Source: Marsupella aquatica (taxonomy: Eukaryota; Marchantiophyta). From it: a stretch of DNA of 64,000 nucleotides. The DNA lies in the NCBI GenBank assembly GCA_973895155.1, contig OZ316897.1, positions 21,204,001-21,268,000 of the forward strand, in the 5' to 3' direction. The notes below the pieces were generated by a model that made no database searches, had not been told where the DNA came from, and saw nothing but the letters and a program-made list of their open reading frames with translations. Positions 56,701-64,000 of the stretch are shown in pieces; position 1 is the stretch's first letter; each line of letters starts with the position of its first letter. Both the position numbers and the translations under genes were made by a program.

Positions 56701-59003
56701 GCTAACCGAACCCCTCCGTACATGGGTGGGACCGGGATTGGTCTCGGGATGGGGTTTACTTCCTCCAATTGCGGAATGGACGGATCCCATGAGACTCGCT
56801 TTTTATGTCTCGGTCTCGAGTTTTCGGCCTCAGGCGGTTGTTGGGCTGGTTCATGGTTACAAGGCTCTGAAATGGAAGGAGTAGCCACGGCTCCCTGCTT
56901 GGCTGGAGCCGTGTCCTCCGTCTCGACGAGTTGTTCGTGCGTTTCCTCATCCCCGACAGTAGATGTACTTGGGGTGGACTCAATGGCAGCCCTCGGGTAA
57001 TTTAGGAGATGTGTTTCTCGGGTTGCTTCAACTCCGAAGACATCTTCCTCGGATAGGGACGAGATGAGTTCGATCATATTGAGTTCCTCTTCCTCCGAGG
57101 TCTCCGAATCATATTCCTCGGGTCCTTGTGGGGTTTCTCCCTGATAATCGTCCATTGCCCAGGATACCCGTACGGTGGGTTCCCCGAACCGTAGCTCCTT
57201 CTTTCCCCAATCCGTGACTACACGGCCACCGTACAGCCACGGCCTGCCCAGAAGAACCGGATAAGAGGAGGGACGAACCGGCCTCATGACTAAGAAGTTG
57301 AGATAGAACTCTACCCCTCCCACCAGAGTGAGCACTCGTGTGAGCGTGCCTAATGGGAGGACCCTTGCCCCGTTTGCTAATCTGATAGCTCGGGCCGTGG
57401 GTTGATACGTGAGGTATCCTAACTTGACTGACGTTTCTTCAGTCATGATGTTGACTCCCGCTCCTCCGTCTACAAGGACCATCTTGATGGTACAGTTATT
57501 AATTTCGATCGAGATGTCCGATGCTCCAAGGTCCTCGCATATCATGTTGCAGTCCGCACTCCCAACTCGGGGTAGTCTTCTCCTTCGGCGACCCATGAGC
57601 AACTCCCTCAGTTGTCGTCTGTACTGTGGGTTGTTCTGCAGCAGTTGCCCCACCGTCGCTGTAACCGGGCAACTCTTCACGTCCTCCTTAATATCATAGT
57701 CCTCCTTTGTTTCTTTCGTTGGCTGCTGCTTGGCTTCCTCTTGTTTATCTTGCTTTTCTTGCTCCTGATGCCGGGCTGTCTCGGCTGCTTTGATGTCCTT
57801 ATCGATTGCCTTCTGGTATTCCCGAGCTTCGTAAGCCTCCAGCTGTTTCTTTACCAATTCTTCGATGCGGGGGAAAAATAGCTTCGGGTCGTCCCGTCGG
57901 TAGTCATCGTCCTTTTCCGGGGGTATATTTATCGCTGGCTGCACTGGAGTAGTATCTTGCTTTTTCCTCCTTTTCTCCTCCGTCTTTTCTTCCTTCCGTT
58001 CGGCCCTTGTCGACACTCGGTAGCACTCGGCCTCATCCAATGGATTAGGGTGTTCCGCCACGTCCACCAGATTCACCCACTCGGTGTTGTCATCTTGCCA
58101 TTCTACAACAATCATTTGGACGACTGCATCGCTCGTGACTGGTCCAGCCTGGGCCGGTCTAGCCGCACTCGTTCGAGCAGCGATTACCAACGGACAGTTG
58201 GCCGTGGAATGAGCCTCCGTTTTGCAAACTTGACATAGTGGGGTGCCTCGGCCATCTCCCTGACGTCTTGGTTCGGTGCATTCCCTTGCAAAGTGTCCTG
58301 GCTTTTCACAGTTGTAACAAACCGAGGACCGCCAAATCCCTGGCTTAGGAGGGATGCTCGGGTTACTGATAACCTGGAAACTCCGGCCATTACTTGGGTA
58401 GGGGTACGCAGTTCTACCCGCTAAATTACGCGGACCAACCGTTGAAATCTGGTACACGGAATCAGGAGGGTCCTCAAAGAAATACTCCGTGGACTCCGAT
58501 TCGGGGCCCGGGTTGTCAACATCATCCAGCTCTACTTGGTGAACTCGGTTCTTCCACCTTGGGCATTCCTGCACCACATGGCCGGATTGGAAGCACTTTG
58601 AACACCACGCATGGGCTCGAATCTCAGATGGCTTCTTCTTCTCCACCGGCTTCTCCGCAAGATGTACTGACAGTGCTTTGAGTCGATCCGTGATTTCGTT
58701 CAGCTTGTTTGCTTCGGCAGCCTTTGGATCTGGTATCGTTCTTCGCGCCCGGGGTTTAATCTTCCCCTCCTTCTTCACTCGTCTCTTCTTCTTTTTGCTC
58801 CGGCTTTCGCTCTCCAAGTCACTTCCTGATGAACTGGAGGTAGAGGATCCGATGCTTGAAGCTGAATCCGAACTGGATTCCGTCTCGGAGCTGGACGAGG
58901 TCGAACGATGTTTCTTCTTCTTCTTCCGTTTCTTCTTCCTCTCGTCGTCCGATTCGGAGTCACTGTCACTGAAGGTTTCGTACTTACCCTTCCTGCGGCG
59001 TGC
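53760..59003 (-). CDS. Gypsy family 1 gag C-terminus and pol
   Basis: One uninterrupted frame of about 1,750 codons. Numbered from 58817: Ser/Lys-rich linker, zinc knuckles at 72-85, 167-180 and 195-208, and protease VDGGAG (D450). RT has FLDGYSGYNQ and IFIDDFAIFG (IDD at 950-952). RNase H has VDVSWFCIG and HTDHDSLKY. Integrase has an HHCC zinc finger, WGIDYIGPF, SDRGTHFLND and NGMAERANG. A GPF-type C-terminus (RWLGPFLV) follows. No chromodomain is seen. All catalytic residues I looked for are present, so the enzymes could be functional, but it depends on passing the TGA at 59004 to join gag. It replicates via reverse transcription in cytoplasmic particles and integrates in the nucleus. Confidence 0.92.
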   Translation of the reverse strand, partial: ARRRKGKYETFSDSDSESDDERKKKRKKKKKHRSTSSSSETESSSDSASSIGSSTSSSSGSDLESESRSKKKKRRVKKEGKIKPRARRTIPDPKAAEANKLNEITDRLKALSVHLAEKPVEKKKPSEIRAHAWCSKCFQSGHVVQECPRWKNRVHQVELDDVDNPGPESESTEYFFEDPPDSVYQISTVGPRNLAGRTAYPYPSNGRSFQVISNPSIPPKPGIWRSSVCYNCEKPGHFARECTEPRRQGDGRGTPLCQVCKTEAHSTANCPLVIAARTSAARPAQAGPVTSDAVVQMIVVEWQDDNTEWVNLVDVAEHPNPLDEAECYRVSTRAERKEEKTEEKRRKKQDTTPVQPAINIPPEKDDDYRRDDPKLFFPRIEELVKKQLEAYEAREYQKAIDKDIKAAETARHQEQEKQDKQEEAKQQPTKETKEDYDIKEDVKSCPVTATVGQLLQNNPQYRRQLRELLMGRRRRRLPRVGSADCNMICEDLGASDISIEINNCTIKMVLVDGGAGVNIMTEETSVKLGYLTYQPTARAIRLANGARVLPLGTLTRVLTLVGGVEFYLNFLVMRPVRPSSYPVLLGRPWLYGGRVVTDWGKKELRFGEPTVRVSWAMDDYQGETPQGPEEYDSETSEEEELNMIELISSLSEEDVFGVEATRETHLLNYPRAAIESTPSTSTVGDEETHEQLVETEDTAPAKQGAVATPSISEPCNHEPAQQPPEAENSRPRHKKRVSWDPSIPQLEEVNPIPRPIPVPPMYGGVRLAELDASLDPSLRNQVEVIRKEHYRKYTIGMDKSFNLGHALTGKAEKAIQALLKEYEDVFAWSHHDLTGVSPELGEHTIDLNLGAHAVRQRQRRMNPRYSILVKEEIDRLLAADIIYPVMASDWVSPIVIVPKKGGTDGKPKIRICQDYRKLNDATRKDHYPLPFTDMVLDMVARNEIYTFLDGYSGYNQIWIRLADQLKTTFTTEWGTFTFRRMPFGLCNAPAMFQRLMMNIFHDFLREFLEIFIDDFAIFGTVAMHPEHLRRTLQRCRDVNLKLHPAKCFFGVEEGVLLGHRVSKRGIEVDQEKVAAWMAVVFPLDQKAVRSFLGCVGYYRRFIKDFAKIALPLTEMMKKDAAVEETPRRRIAFEELRKRLTTAPIMVTPDWNKEFHVYVDVSWFCIGSVLSQLDEDGRDHPIYFASRQLFAAEKNYSPTDREALGIIYSCKKFRHYLLGYKVIFHTDHDSLKYMVNKADVTGRIARWVLLLQEFNYEVRVRPGRVHLNADFFSRLDGVPVDQPIDDIFPDEELFHVGEGTPTWYGSIITFLLTGRIPDGINQEAAAVFLRKAGPYVMIQGHLHKEGINGKLRRCLEYNETLIVIRALHEEEAGGHFAVVTTARKILDSGYWWPTLHRDVQRFIKGCDLCQRAGAPRRAHHHPLTSVLPLAPFEKWGIDYIGPFTPVTRRRRCRYILLAIDYSTKWVEARATVKDDAATSARFLYEQIFTRFGPPLELVSDRGTHFLNDTVAQLTERYLVKHRKTTPYHPKANGMAERANGIIGKILNKTVAAHKTDWDDKLYAAVYSYNLAYKTTTSHSPYFLVFGQHSLVPVEFEVHTPRVSIRDRLPESESLSDRAYQIEALEEARLLATRHTVKQQATSKKQHDKGLRRVDVVAGDLVLLYDSRYMQFPGKLHTRWLGPFLVNQIYRNGSLELATYAGDLLPTRISYDRVKKYHHQDDDADSDVREDASQLSRELCDTAGTAVNE

Positions 59004-59759
59004 TCACTGGCTCCACCGGGAGTTATAGGTGGACTCCCGGTAAGTTTCGGCGCACGCTATGGCCGCCTGCATTGAAATTGGATTATTCTGGCGTACCCAG
59101 AATTGCATATTCGTGGGCAAACCATGAAGGAACCATGTAAGCTGGAGCGCGTCTCCTGGCCTGGGCCGGATCTTGGCTGCAAGTTTCTGAAACTTCTGAA
59201 TGAACTTCCGCAGGGACTCTTTTTTTCCCATGCAAAGCTGGCCAATCTTTAATAGAGAACGTTGTTCTGATCCAATGGCACGAAACTCCTGCAGCAATGC
59301 AGCTTGGAATTGTGCCCAGGTAGTCCCGGGTGGTAACGAGTTGTACCATGGACGAGCTTCTCCCCGCATTACTCCCGGGAGGACGGTTAGCTTAATGGCG
59401 TCTTCCCCATTAGCTTTAGCAGTGGCTTCAAACTCATCCAACCATTCATCCGGATCATCCCCATGACGTCCTTTGAAAGGTCGATAATGAAATCGCGATC
59501 ATTGCGATATTTGTGGAGGCGCCTGAGCAGCGCGGGCCACCGGTGGAGCGGCTGCCATAGGTGGTGGTGGTGGTGGTGGTGGTGGTGGAACCGCAGCAGG
59601 GCCGGTCGAACCGGACCTCGAAGATCTCGGGGGTATGTTCATACGTCGGGACGATTGCGAGTCCTCCGAGCCCGACGAGTCGGAGCTTGTTGTGGTTGCA
59701 CTTTCCCGTTCGCTGGTCAATCTCCTCAAGTAAGCTGCTTGAGAACGAGTGACGGGCAT
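59004..59759 (-). pseudogene. Gypsy family 1 gag N-terminal part
   Basis: Starts at ATG 59759 (MPVTRSQAAYLRRL) with a Ser-rich then poly-Pro stretch encoded by a (GGT)n tract at 59560-59590. An in-frame TGA at 59499-59501 precedes the capsid signature FHYRPFKGRHGDDPDEWLDE. A second in-frame TGA stands at 59004-59006. Family 2 has sense codons at the aligned places, so both are probably CGA-to-TGA changes. Readthrough cannot be excluded. Frame and motif order are otherwise intact into pol. Confidence 0.8.
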
Positions 59760-59850
59760 TTACTCATATAAATGCAATGGTTAGTACTACGTCCTGATGT
59801 ATCCTGCCTAGGTGAATACACACATGTCTCCCCTCTACGATATGTAGAGT

Positions 59851-59870
59851 GCCCCCTCCATCTAGCGCCA
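59851..59870 (-). other. Gypsy primer-binding site (family 1)
   Basis: Same TGGCGCTAGATGGAGGGGGC as in family 2, 12 bases from the LTR end at 59883. Confidence 0.7.
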
Positions 59871-59882
59871 AAACAAAGGCTA

Positions 59883-60750
59883 TGTCACGTCGTAGGCTTC
59901 GGCTTTAACTCAGACTTCAGCTTAGACGGGCACATCCCTCGTAAATCTGAGGGTTCGGGCAGGAAGGGAAGCACGTAATGCACCTTATTCTAGTAAACTA
60001 GCGCTAAGTGCGCATACTGCTAAATACGGACACCTCCTAGGTATGGTTTGTGTTCCGCCGCCGGAACGTACCTTAGTCGATAGCAGGATCGACCCCGGCT
60101 TAAGGGCTTCTAAGCCTTCGTGCTGTCCGCCTTCGATCCGGATTCGATGATACAGGTCCTCAACCCGTGCTCGCAACCACTTACCCGCAGGCTGCACCCT
60201 GTGCACGTCTCGGGTAGTGCGTTCGGCCCGGCGCTGCCACCCATATACGAGAAACCCACACACATATGCGCACACATGCATACAATCTCGATTTACACGA
60301 AGGAAAAATGATGGGAAAGGATTTTTACTACAAAGGGAACATATGCGTACACTTAGTTGACACGACAGCCCTGGAATGCACAGGTTCAAGGCCAAGGGTG
60401 CACACTACAACGGAGCCCGGCTCCGCACTCGCCCAGCAAGCTCAGTCCTACCCCCTCCCCTTGGTACTCTGTCATTCCCAGAGGTCGGGACTCCCCGCAT
60501 GTCCCGCGGATGTCCGACTCTGAAACTAAAAACCCCCCCTGCCTCTACCGAGGGGTGCACTAAATACTAAGAGCCGAGGAACGGGGTGTCCTCCCGCCGA
60601 AGATTCGCTGACCAAGGTCCTAACTAAGCTGACAGTCAGGCCGGAAAACGGCTGTGTCTTATTAGAAGATCCTAATCTACGCAGGCTGGACAGCAGGGCA
60701 GCGCTGCCGTACCTAAGGCAGGTGCCTGCCCCAAGAGCCTGACCAAGCCA
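59883..60750 (-). repeat. Shared LTR between two tandem gypsy family 1 units
   Basis: 5' LTR of the 53.7-59.8 kb unit, about 99% identical to 49786-50652. Because the sequence continues without a break into another copy of the additional ORF, this LTR also serves as 3' LTR of a second unit. The outer boundary is approximate. It contains TTCCGCCGCCGGAA at 60053-60066. Confidence 0.65.
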
Positions 60751-60781
60751 ATCCTAATCCTAATCTATTCCTACTCCGCCG

Positions 60782-62128
60782 CTAATGCCTGGCACGCTTG
60801 CCAGAGCCGCCCGAATGGGAACGGCCATCCCGCTGCCTTCGAAGCCTGTCATTGTCCGCTTTGAGGAGCTGGACCTGGTCCAGCAGAGATTCGTTCTCTC
60901 GCCTCGCCGCGTCCGTCTCCTTCGCTGCCTCCTGACATGCCTCCTCCAGCTGCTGGGCGTCGCTCGCCAGTTTACTCGCCAGCTGGTCCTGCTTCTCGGC
61001 CTCGGTTTGGAGCCGTGCCATCTCGGCCTGCAGTGTGGCTATCTTCGTCGCGTCCCGCTGGGCTCGCTCCTCGGCCTCCTCCAGGTCTTTCTGCCAGGTG
61101 ACAGCTTGTTTCTTCAAACTCTCAATCTGGTTCGGGAGGCGTGTAATCTCGGCCTCGTTCCCAGCTTTGGCCTGTTCGGCTAGGGCGGTAAGAGCGTACG
61201 CCTTTGCTAACAACTCATCGGCGGCTGCAACCTTGGGTCGTAGTTGCAGAAGCTCAGCCTCTTGAGCCGCCACTTCGTTCTTTAGGTACACGGACTCCAC
61301 CCGGTACCGCTCTATCCTCTGAAGGGCCTCCGACTGGGCCCGCCCTGCCTTTACGGCGGCAACCAACTCCTGATTGAAGAAACAGGCTACCTTCCGAGTC
61401 ATGAACTCCCCGGTATCCCGGGCAATTTGATGAGAGAAATCCCCCAGAAGCCCGTTCAGAAACGTACCCTGTACGAAGAGTTCCGGGTGGTCCAAGTTGT
61501 GCCTGTCCGGATTTGGGCACGGGCAGACATCAACAGGCGCAGGGGCCGGGGCAGTGACGTCCAGCCCTGGGGACATAACGTTGGAAGGGGCCGGAGTATC
61601 CTCCTGCAGCGATGTCCGGTTCTCCGGAATTGCCACCGGCGGGTCCTTGGGAGACCCGGGTTCGGGTAAGACCTCTGCCGTACCAACTTCTGTACTTAGC
61701 CCGGCTAGTTGGGTCGCATCAACGGTTGCGACGACCGACCCCTCCGGCGCCTCCTCGGTTACGATTACAGCTATTTGTGGAGGTGGGGTGGGTGAAGCTG
61801 GCGTGTCCACTGGACTTCGGGCCTCGGGTTGGGGCCGTCTCTCCAATGCCGGAAAAACCCACCTAGCTGGGACCAGCTTTGTAACGTTGATGCGGGGAAG
61901 GGTTCGTCGATCAAACCGGGCATACCACTCAAGAATGATTTCGATGTGGCTAGCGAAATACGCCTTCCCGCCAATGTACAGCGTCTTCCTTCGCCGCTCC
62001 ATCTCTTCATGGAATTTCTTAGCGAAGTACGACGCCCACTTCCTAGGTCGATAGTTCTCGACCTGGATGACCTGGGCGGCGGAGATCTCCCCCCGGGGTT
62101 CCATCAAGTGGAGAGCGTACCTCTGGAA
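60782..62128 (-). pseudogene. Truncated second copy of the family 1 additional ORF
   Basis: Nearly identical to the C-terminal 440 codons of 50684-52882, with a few substitutions (for example EITRLPNQIES against EITRLRNQIDS). The frame runs out at 62128, where the sequence switches to the family 2 LTR at the position equivalent to 36720. The breakpoint carries only a 2-bp microhomology. Confidence 0.9.
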
Positions 62129-62283
62129 TCTACTTGCCCGAATCTACCTATGTACAGCAAGGCAGGAGCACAAGTGTTGCTCCTACCAGTGGGACCGCAA
62201 TCCCACTAAGCTAAGTGTCAGGGCCGCTCCTGGTTCTGATCCTAATCCTAAACGTGGAGATCCGCGCCCGCCCTGCCCACTCA
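62129..62283 (-). repeat. Family 2 LTR fragment
   Basis: Matches 36721-36876, the inner end of the family 2 3' LTR. It is probably the remainder of the LTR whose other part is 49517-49785, separated by the family 1 insertion and a deletion. Confidence 0.7.
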
Positions 62284-62336
62284 CGCCTCCTCCCTCCACG
62301 TCCGCCCTCCCTAAAAGGAACGGCGCCCTTGCACCG

Positions 62337-64000
62337 TCACGACACCGGTGGTGGATCCTCAATGGACGCCCCCAACACTTCCTCCTCAGCCACTGCCGTT
62401 GGCCCGCCTACTGACAGATTACCTGCCCTTGACCGAGTCAACTCTCCATCGGCCTGACTGGGTCCACCTTCGGCTTCAGCCTCGACACCGGCCTCGGCAA
62501 TACCCACGGCTTCGGCCTCAGCCACTCCCATGGCTTCGGCCTCAGCCACTCCCTCGGCTTCGGCCTCCCCTTCCCCTAGGGTAGTTGGATCCTTAGCCGT
62601 GACCCTGTCTGGGGTCGGTGCTGGGTCTACCTCCTTGATCACCACGGCCTGTGAAGTCGTATTACTCCTTGACCCTGAAGGTTTCCGCTTCTTCTTCGTT
62701 GGTGGCTCGGCAGCTGGTCCCTTCCCCTTCCCACTTACTTCCGGCACTGGTGCAGGTGGCGCGGCTTGTCCTTCGGCAATTACCACCCCTGGTAACTGGT
62801 TTGTCCCAACGGGAGATGGACCTGCTGCAGCTAAGCATTTAAATACTGCGGCTTGTTTCTTCAGCCGCTCTGTTTGGTTGTCGGCCCGCCGCTGTAGGTT
62901 CTCCATCTTCCTCGTGATTTCCTCCAACTCCTCTTGGGTTTCATCCAGGTCCTTACGTGCCCCCTCCAGCTCGTTTTTGGCCTCCTCCTGCTCCCTGTGG
63001 GCTTCCTCCAATTCCTTCTTCAAGGTAGCCCTCTCCTCCTGGGTTGCTCTTAGCTCCTTGTCGAGCTCTGCAATGATGACAGACTCCATCTGGTTCATCT
63101 TGGCGTAAGTCTGTTCGAGCATCTCGTCCTTCTCCCTTAGGTCGGCCTTGAAGCTGGCCGTCAGGGACGCAAGCTCCTGCTGCAGCGCCATAATCCCTTG
63201 ATAGGATTTCCCTAACTCGACCTCCTTCTGCTCAAGGGCTCCGCGGATTTTCTCGAGCTCCCCTTTCAACGCCCATTCCTTTCTTTGGGTCTCCGCCATG
63301 GCCCGGCTGTTGGCTGTTATGTGGGCCTCCTCTGTATTCTTCAGCTCTTGCTTCCACTTTTCCCTCTCTTTGATCGTGTCGGCCAACTCTTCCTGCGTCT
63401 GAGTCAGTTTATCCTTGATATTCTGATTATCAGCCTGCGCGGCGTCCAACTGCCCCTGCATGATGTTCAGCTCATGTCGTTTAATCCGCAGTTCATCTTG
63501 GGCTTTCTTGGCCGCCCTTAGATCTTCAATCTCGGCTCCCATCCTCCTAAGCCGCCGAATGACCTCGTCCTTCTTGCTTCTCTCTAAAGCCACCGCTTCT
63601 TCTAATTGGTGCTTCTCCAACTGCTCCCTATGGAAAAAGGGTCCTACCTCCAACTCCTCTCCAAAGATGCCGAGCGCAAGTTCCCCACACATCTCACCAT
63701 ACTCCATGGCTCTATTCTTAGCGTAGGTGGAGTAAGTAGAAGTGATCGGCATCGCCCATCGTGGCCTCTGCTCCCAAGCCGTCCTGCGGATCTCTTCAAT
63801 CGTGGCTAGAGGTTTGCTTCCTTTTTCGGCTAGCCGCCTGATGTCCTCCGGCCAATCTCCTCCTGGTAAATCCTTTTCCTTAGCCAGGGCGGCCTCTTCC
63901 TCCTGCTTGATTCGCTCCTGAAATTCCTGCACCGTCTGTTTTATGCCGTCGAAGCTCGGGGGAGCAACATCTGGTGGGGGAGACTCAGGGCTACTCTGCT
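62337..64000 (-). CDS. Coiled-coil additional ORF of a second family 2 element, partial
   Basis: An open frame runs from the window edge to TGA 62337, over 550 codons; its start is outside. It includes an N-terminal region with a motif PGGDWPEDIRRLAEKGSKPL and GELALGIFGEELEVGPFFHR, then about 250 residues of heptad coiled coil. A basic KKKRKPSG segment and degenerate Ala/Glu repeats (GEAEAEGVAEAEAMG) follow. 62337-63325 is nearly identical to 36930-37919. The plan, a globular N-terminus plus a long coiled coil, parallels the family 1 additional ORF although the sequences differ. No known function. Confidence 0.75.
   Translation of the reverse strand, partial: QSSPESPPPDVAPPSFDGIKQTVQEFQERIKQEEEAALAKEKDLPGGDWPEDIRRLAEKGSKPLATIEEIRRTAWEQRPRWAMPITSTYSTYAKNRAMEYGEMCGELALGIFGEELEVGPFFHREQLEKHQLEEAVALERSKKDEVIRRLRRMGAEIEDLRAAKKAQDELRIKRHELNIMQGQLDAAQADNQNIKDKLTQTQEELADTIKEREKWKQELKNTEEAHITANSRAMAETQRKEWALKGELEKIRGALEQKEVELGKSYQGIMALQQELASLTASFKADLREKDEMLEQTYAKMNQMESVIIAELDKELRATQEERATLKKELEEAHREQEEAKNELEGARKDLDETQEELEEITRKMENLQRRADNQTERLKKQAAVFKCLAAAGPSPVGTNQLPGVVIAEGQAAPPAPVPEVSGKGKGPAAEPPTKKKRKPSGSRSNTTSQAVVIKEVDPAPTPDRVTAKDPTTLGEGEAEAEGVAEAEAMGVAEAEAVGIAEAGVEAEAEGGPSQADGELTRSRAGNLSVGGPTAVAEEEVLGASIEDPPPVS

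Overview
The window looks like a repeat-rich stretch of a land-plant nuclear genome. The evidence is spliced genes with GT-AG introns, TATA boxes, plant-type Ty1/copia and Ty3/gypsy retrotransposons, a copia primer-binding site matching initiator-Met tRNA, L1-type LINEs and CACTA transposons. A bryophyte (liverwort or moss) is my best guess from the look of the genes and gypsy elements. That is an impression, and the species cannot be fixed from sequence alone.

Layout. (1) 1-1396: right part of a non-autonomous CACTA-like element with a 24-bp minisatellite. It abuts a long intact ORF of a transposase-like family (1395-3812) whose N-terminus it has probably cut. (2) 3.8-6.5 kb: AT-rich DNA with short tandem repeats and a LINE relic. 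(3) 6.5-8.4 kb: a three-exon gene for a secreted LEA-like protein with ABA-type promoter motifs. (4) 9.8-17 kb: small duplications, a near-perfect hairpin, and two tandem paralogues of a coiled-coil/RING gene, one truncated. (5) 18.3-20.8 kb: a complete non-autonomous CACTA element with its 3-bp target-site duplication. (6) 21-25 kb: copia relics, including a solo LTR with its target duplication, inside a local tandem repeat. (7) 25.8-33.2 kb: a roughly 3.7-kb tandem segmental duplication. Each copy carries a TATA-driven two-exon gene for a small secreted Cys-containing protein. One 560-bp tract is almost or fully identical between copies, suggesting gene conversion. (8) 34.2-36.0 kb: a 5'-truncated LINE, interrupted by the next block.

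(9) 36.0-64.0 kb: nested minus-strand LTR retrotransposons. Gypsy family 2 (36018-49785) sits in the LINE and is itself split by a young copia element (40402-46135, target duplication GGATC, LTRs about 99% identical). Gypsy family 1 (49786 to about 60750, with a second partial copy to 62128) starts exactly inside the 5' LTR of family 2. Past a recombination junction at 62128/62129, family 2 sequence resumes to the window end. Both gypsy families have a gag with three zinc knuckles, a chromodomain-less pol, and an additional long coiled-coil ORF between integrase and the 3' LTR. In family 1 that ORF has its own TATA box. Most of the gag-pol frames are interrupted by a few in-frame stops, several of which fit CGA-to-TGA decay of methylated CpG.

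Host genes supported here are the LEA-like gene, the coiled-coil/RING gene and the two secreted-protein genes. Everything else is mobile-element coding sequence, relic or repeat. The best candidates for something undescribed are the promoter-driven coiled-coil ORFs of the gypsy elements, the duplicated secreted-protein gene family and the hairpin at 10.7 kb.
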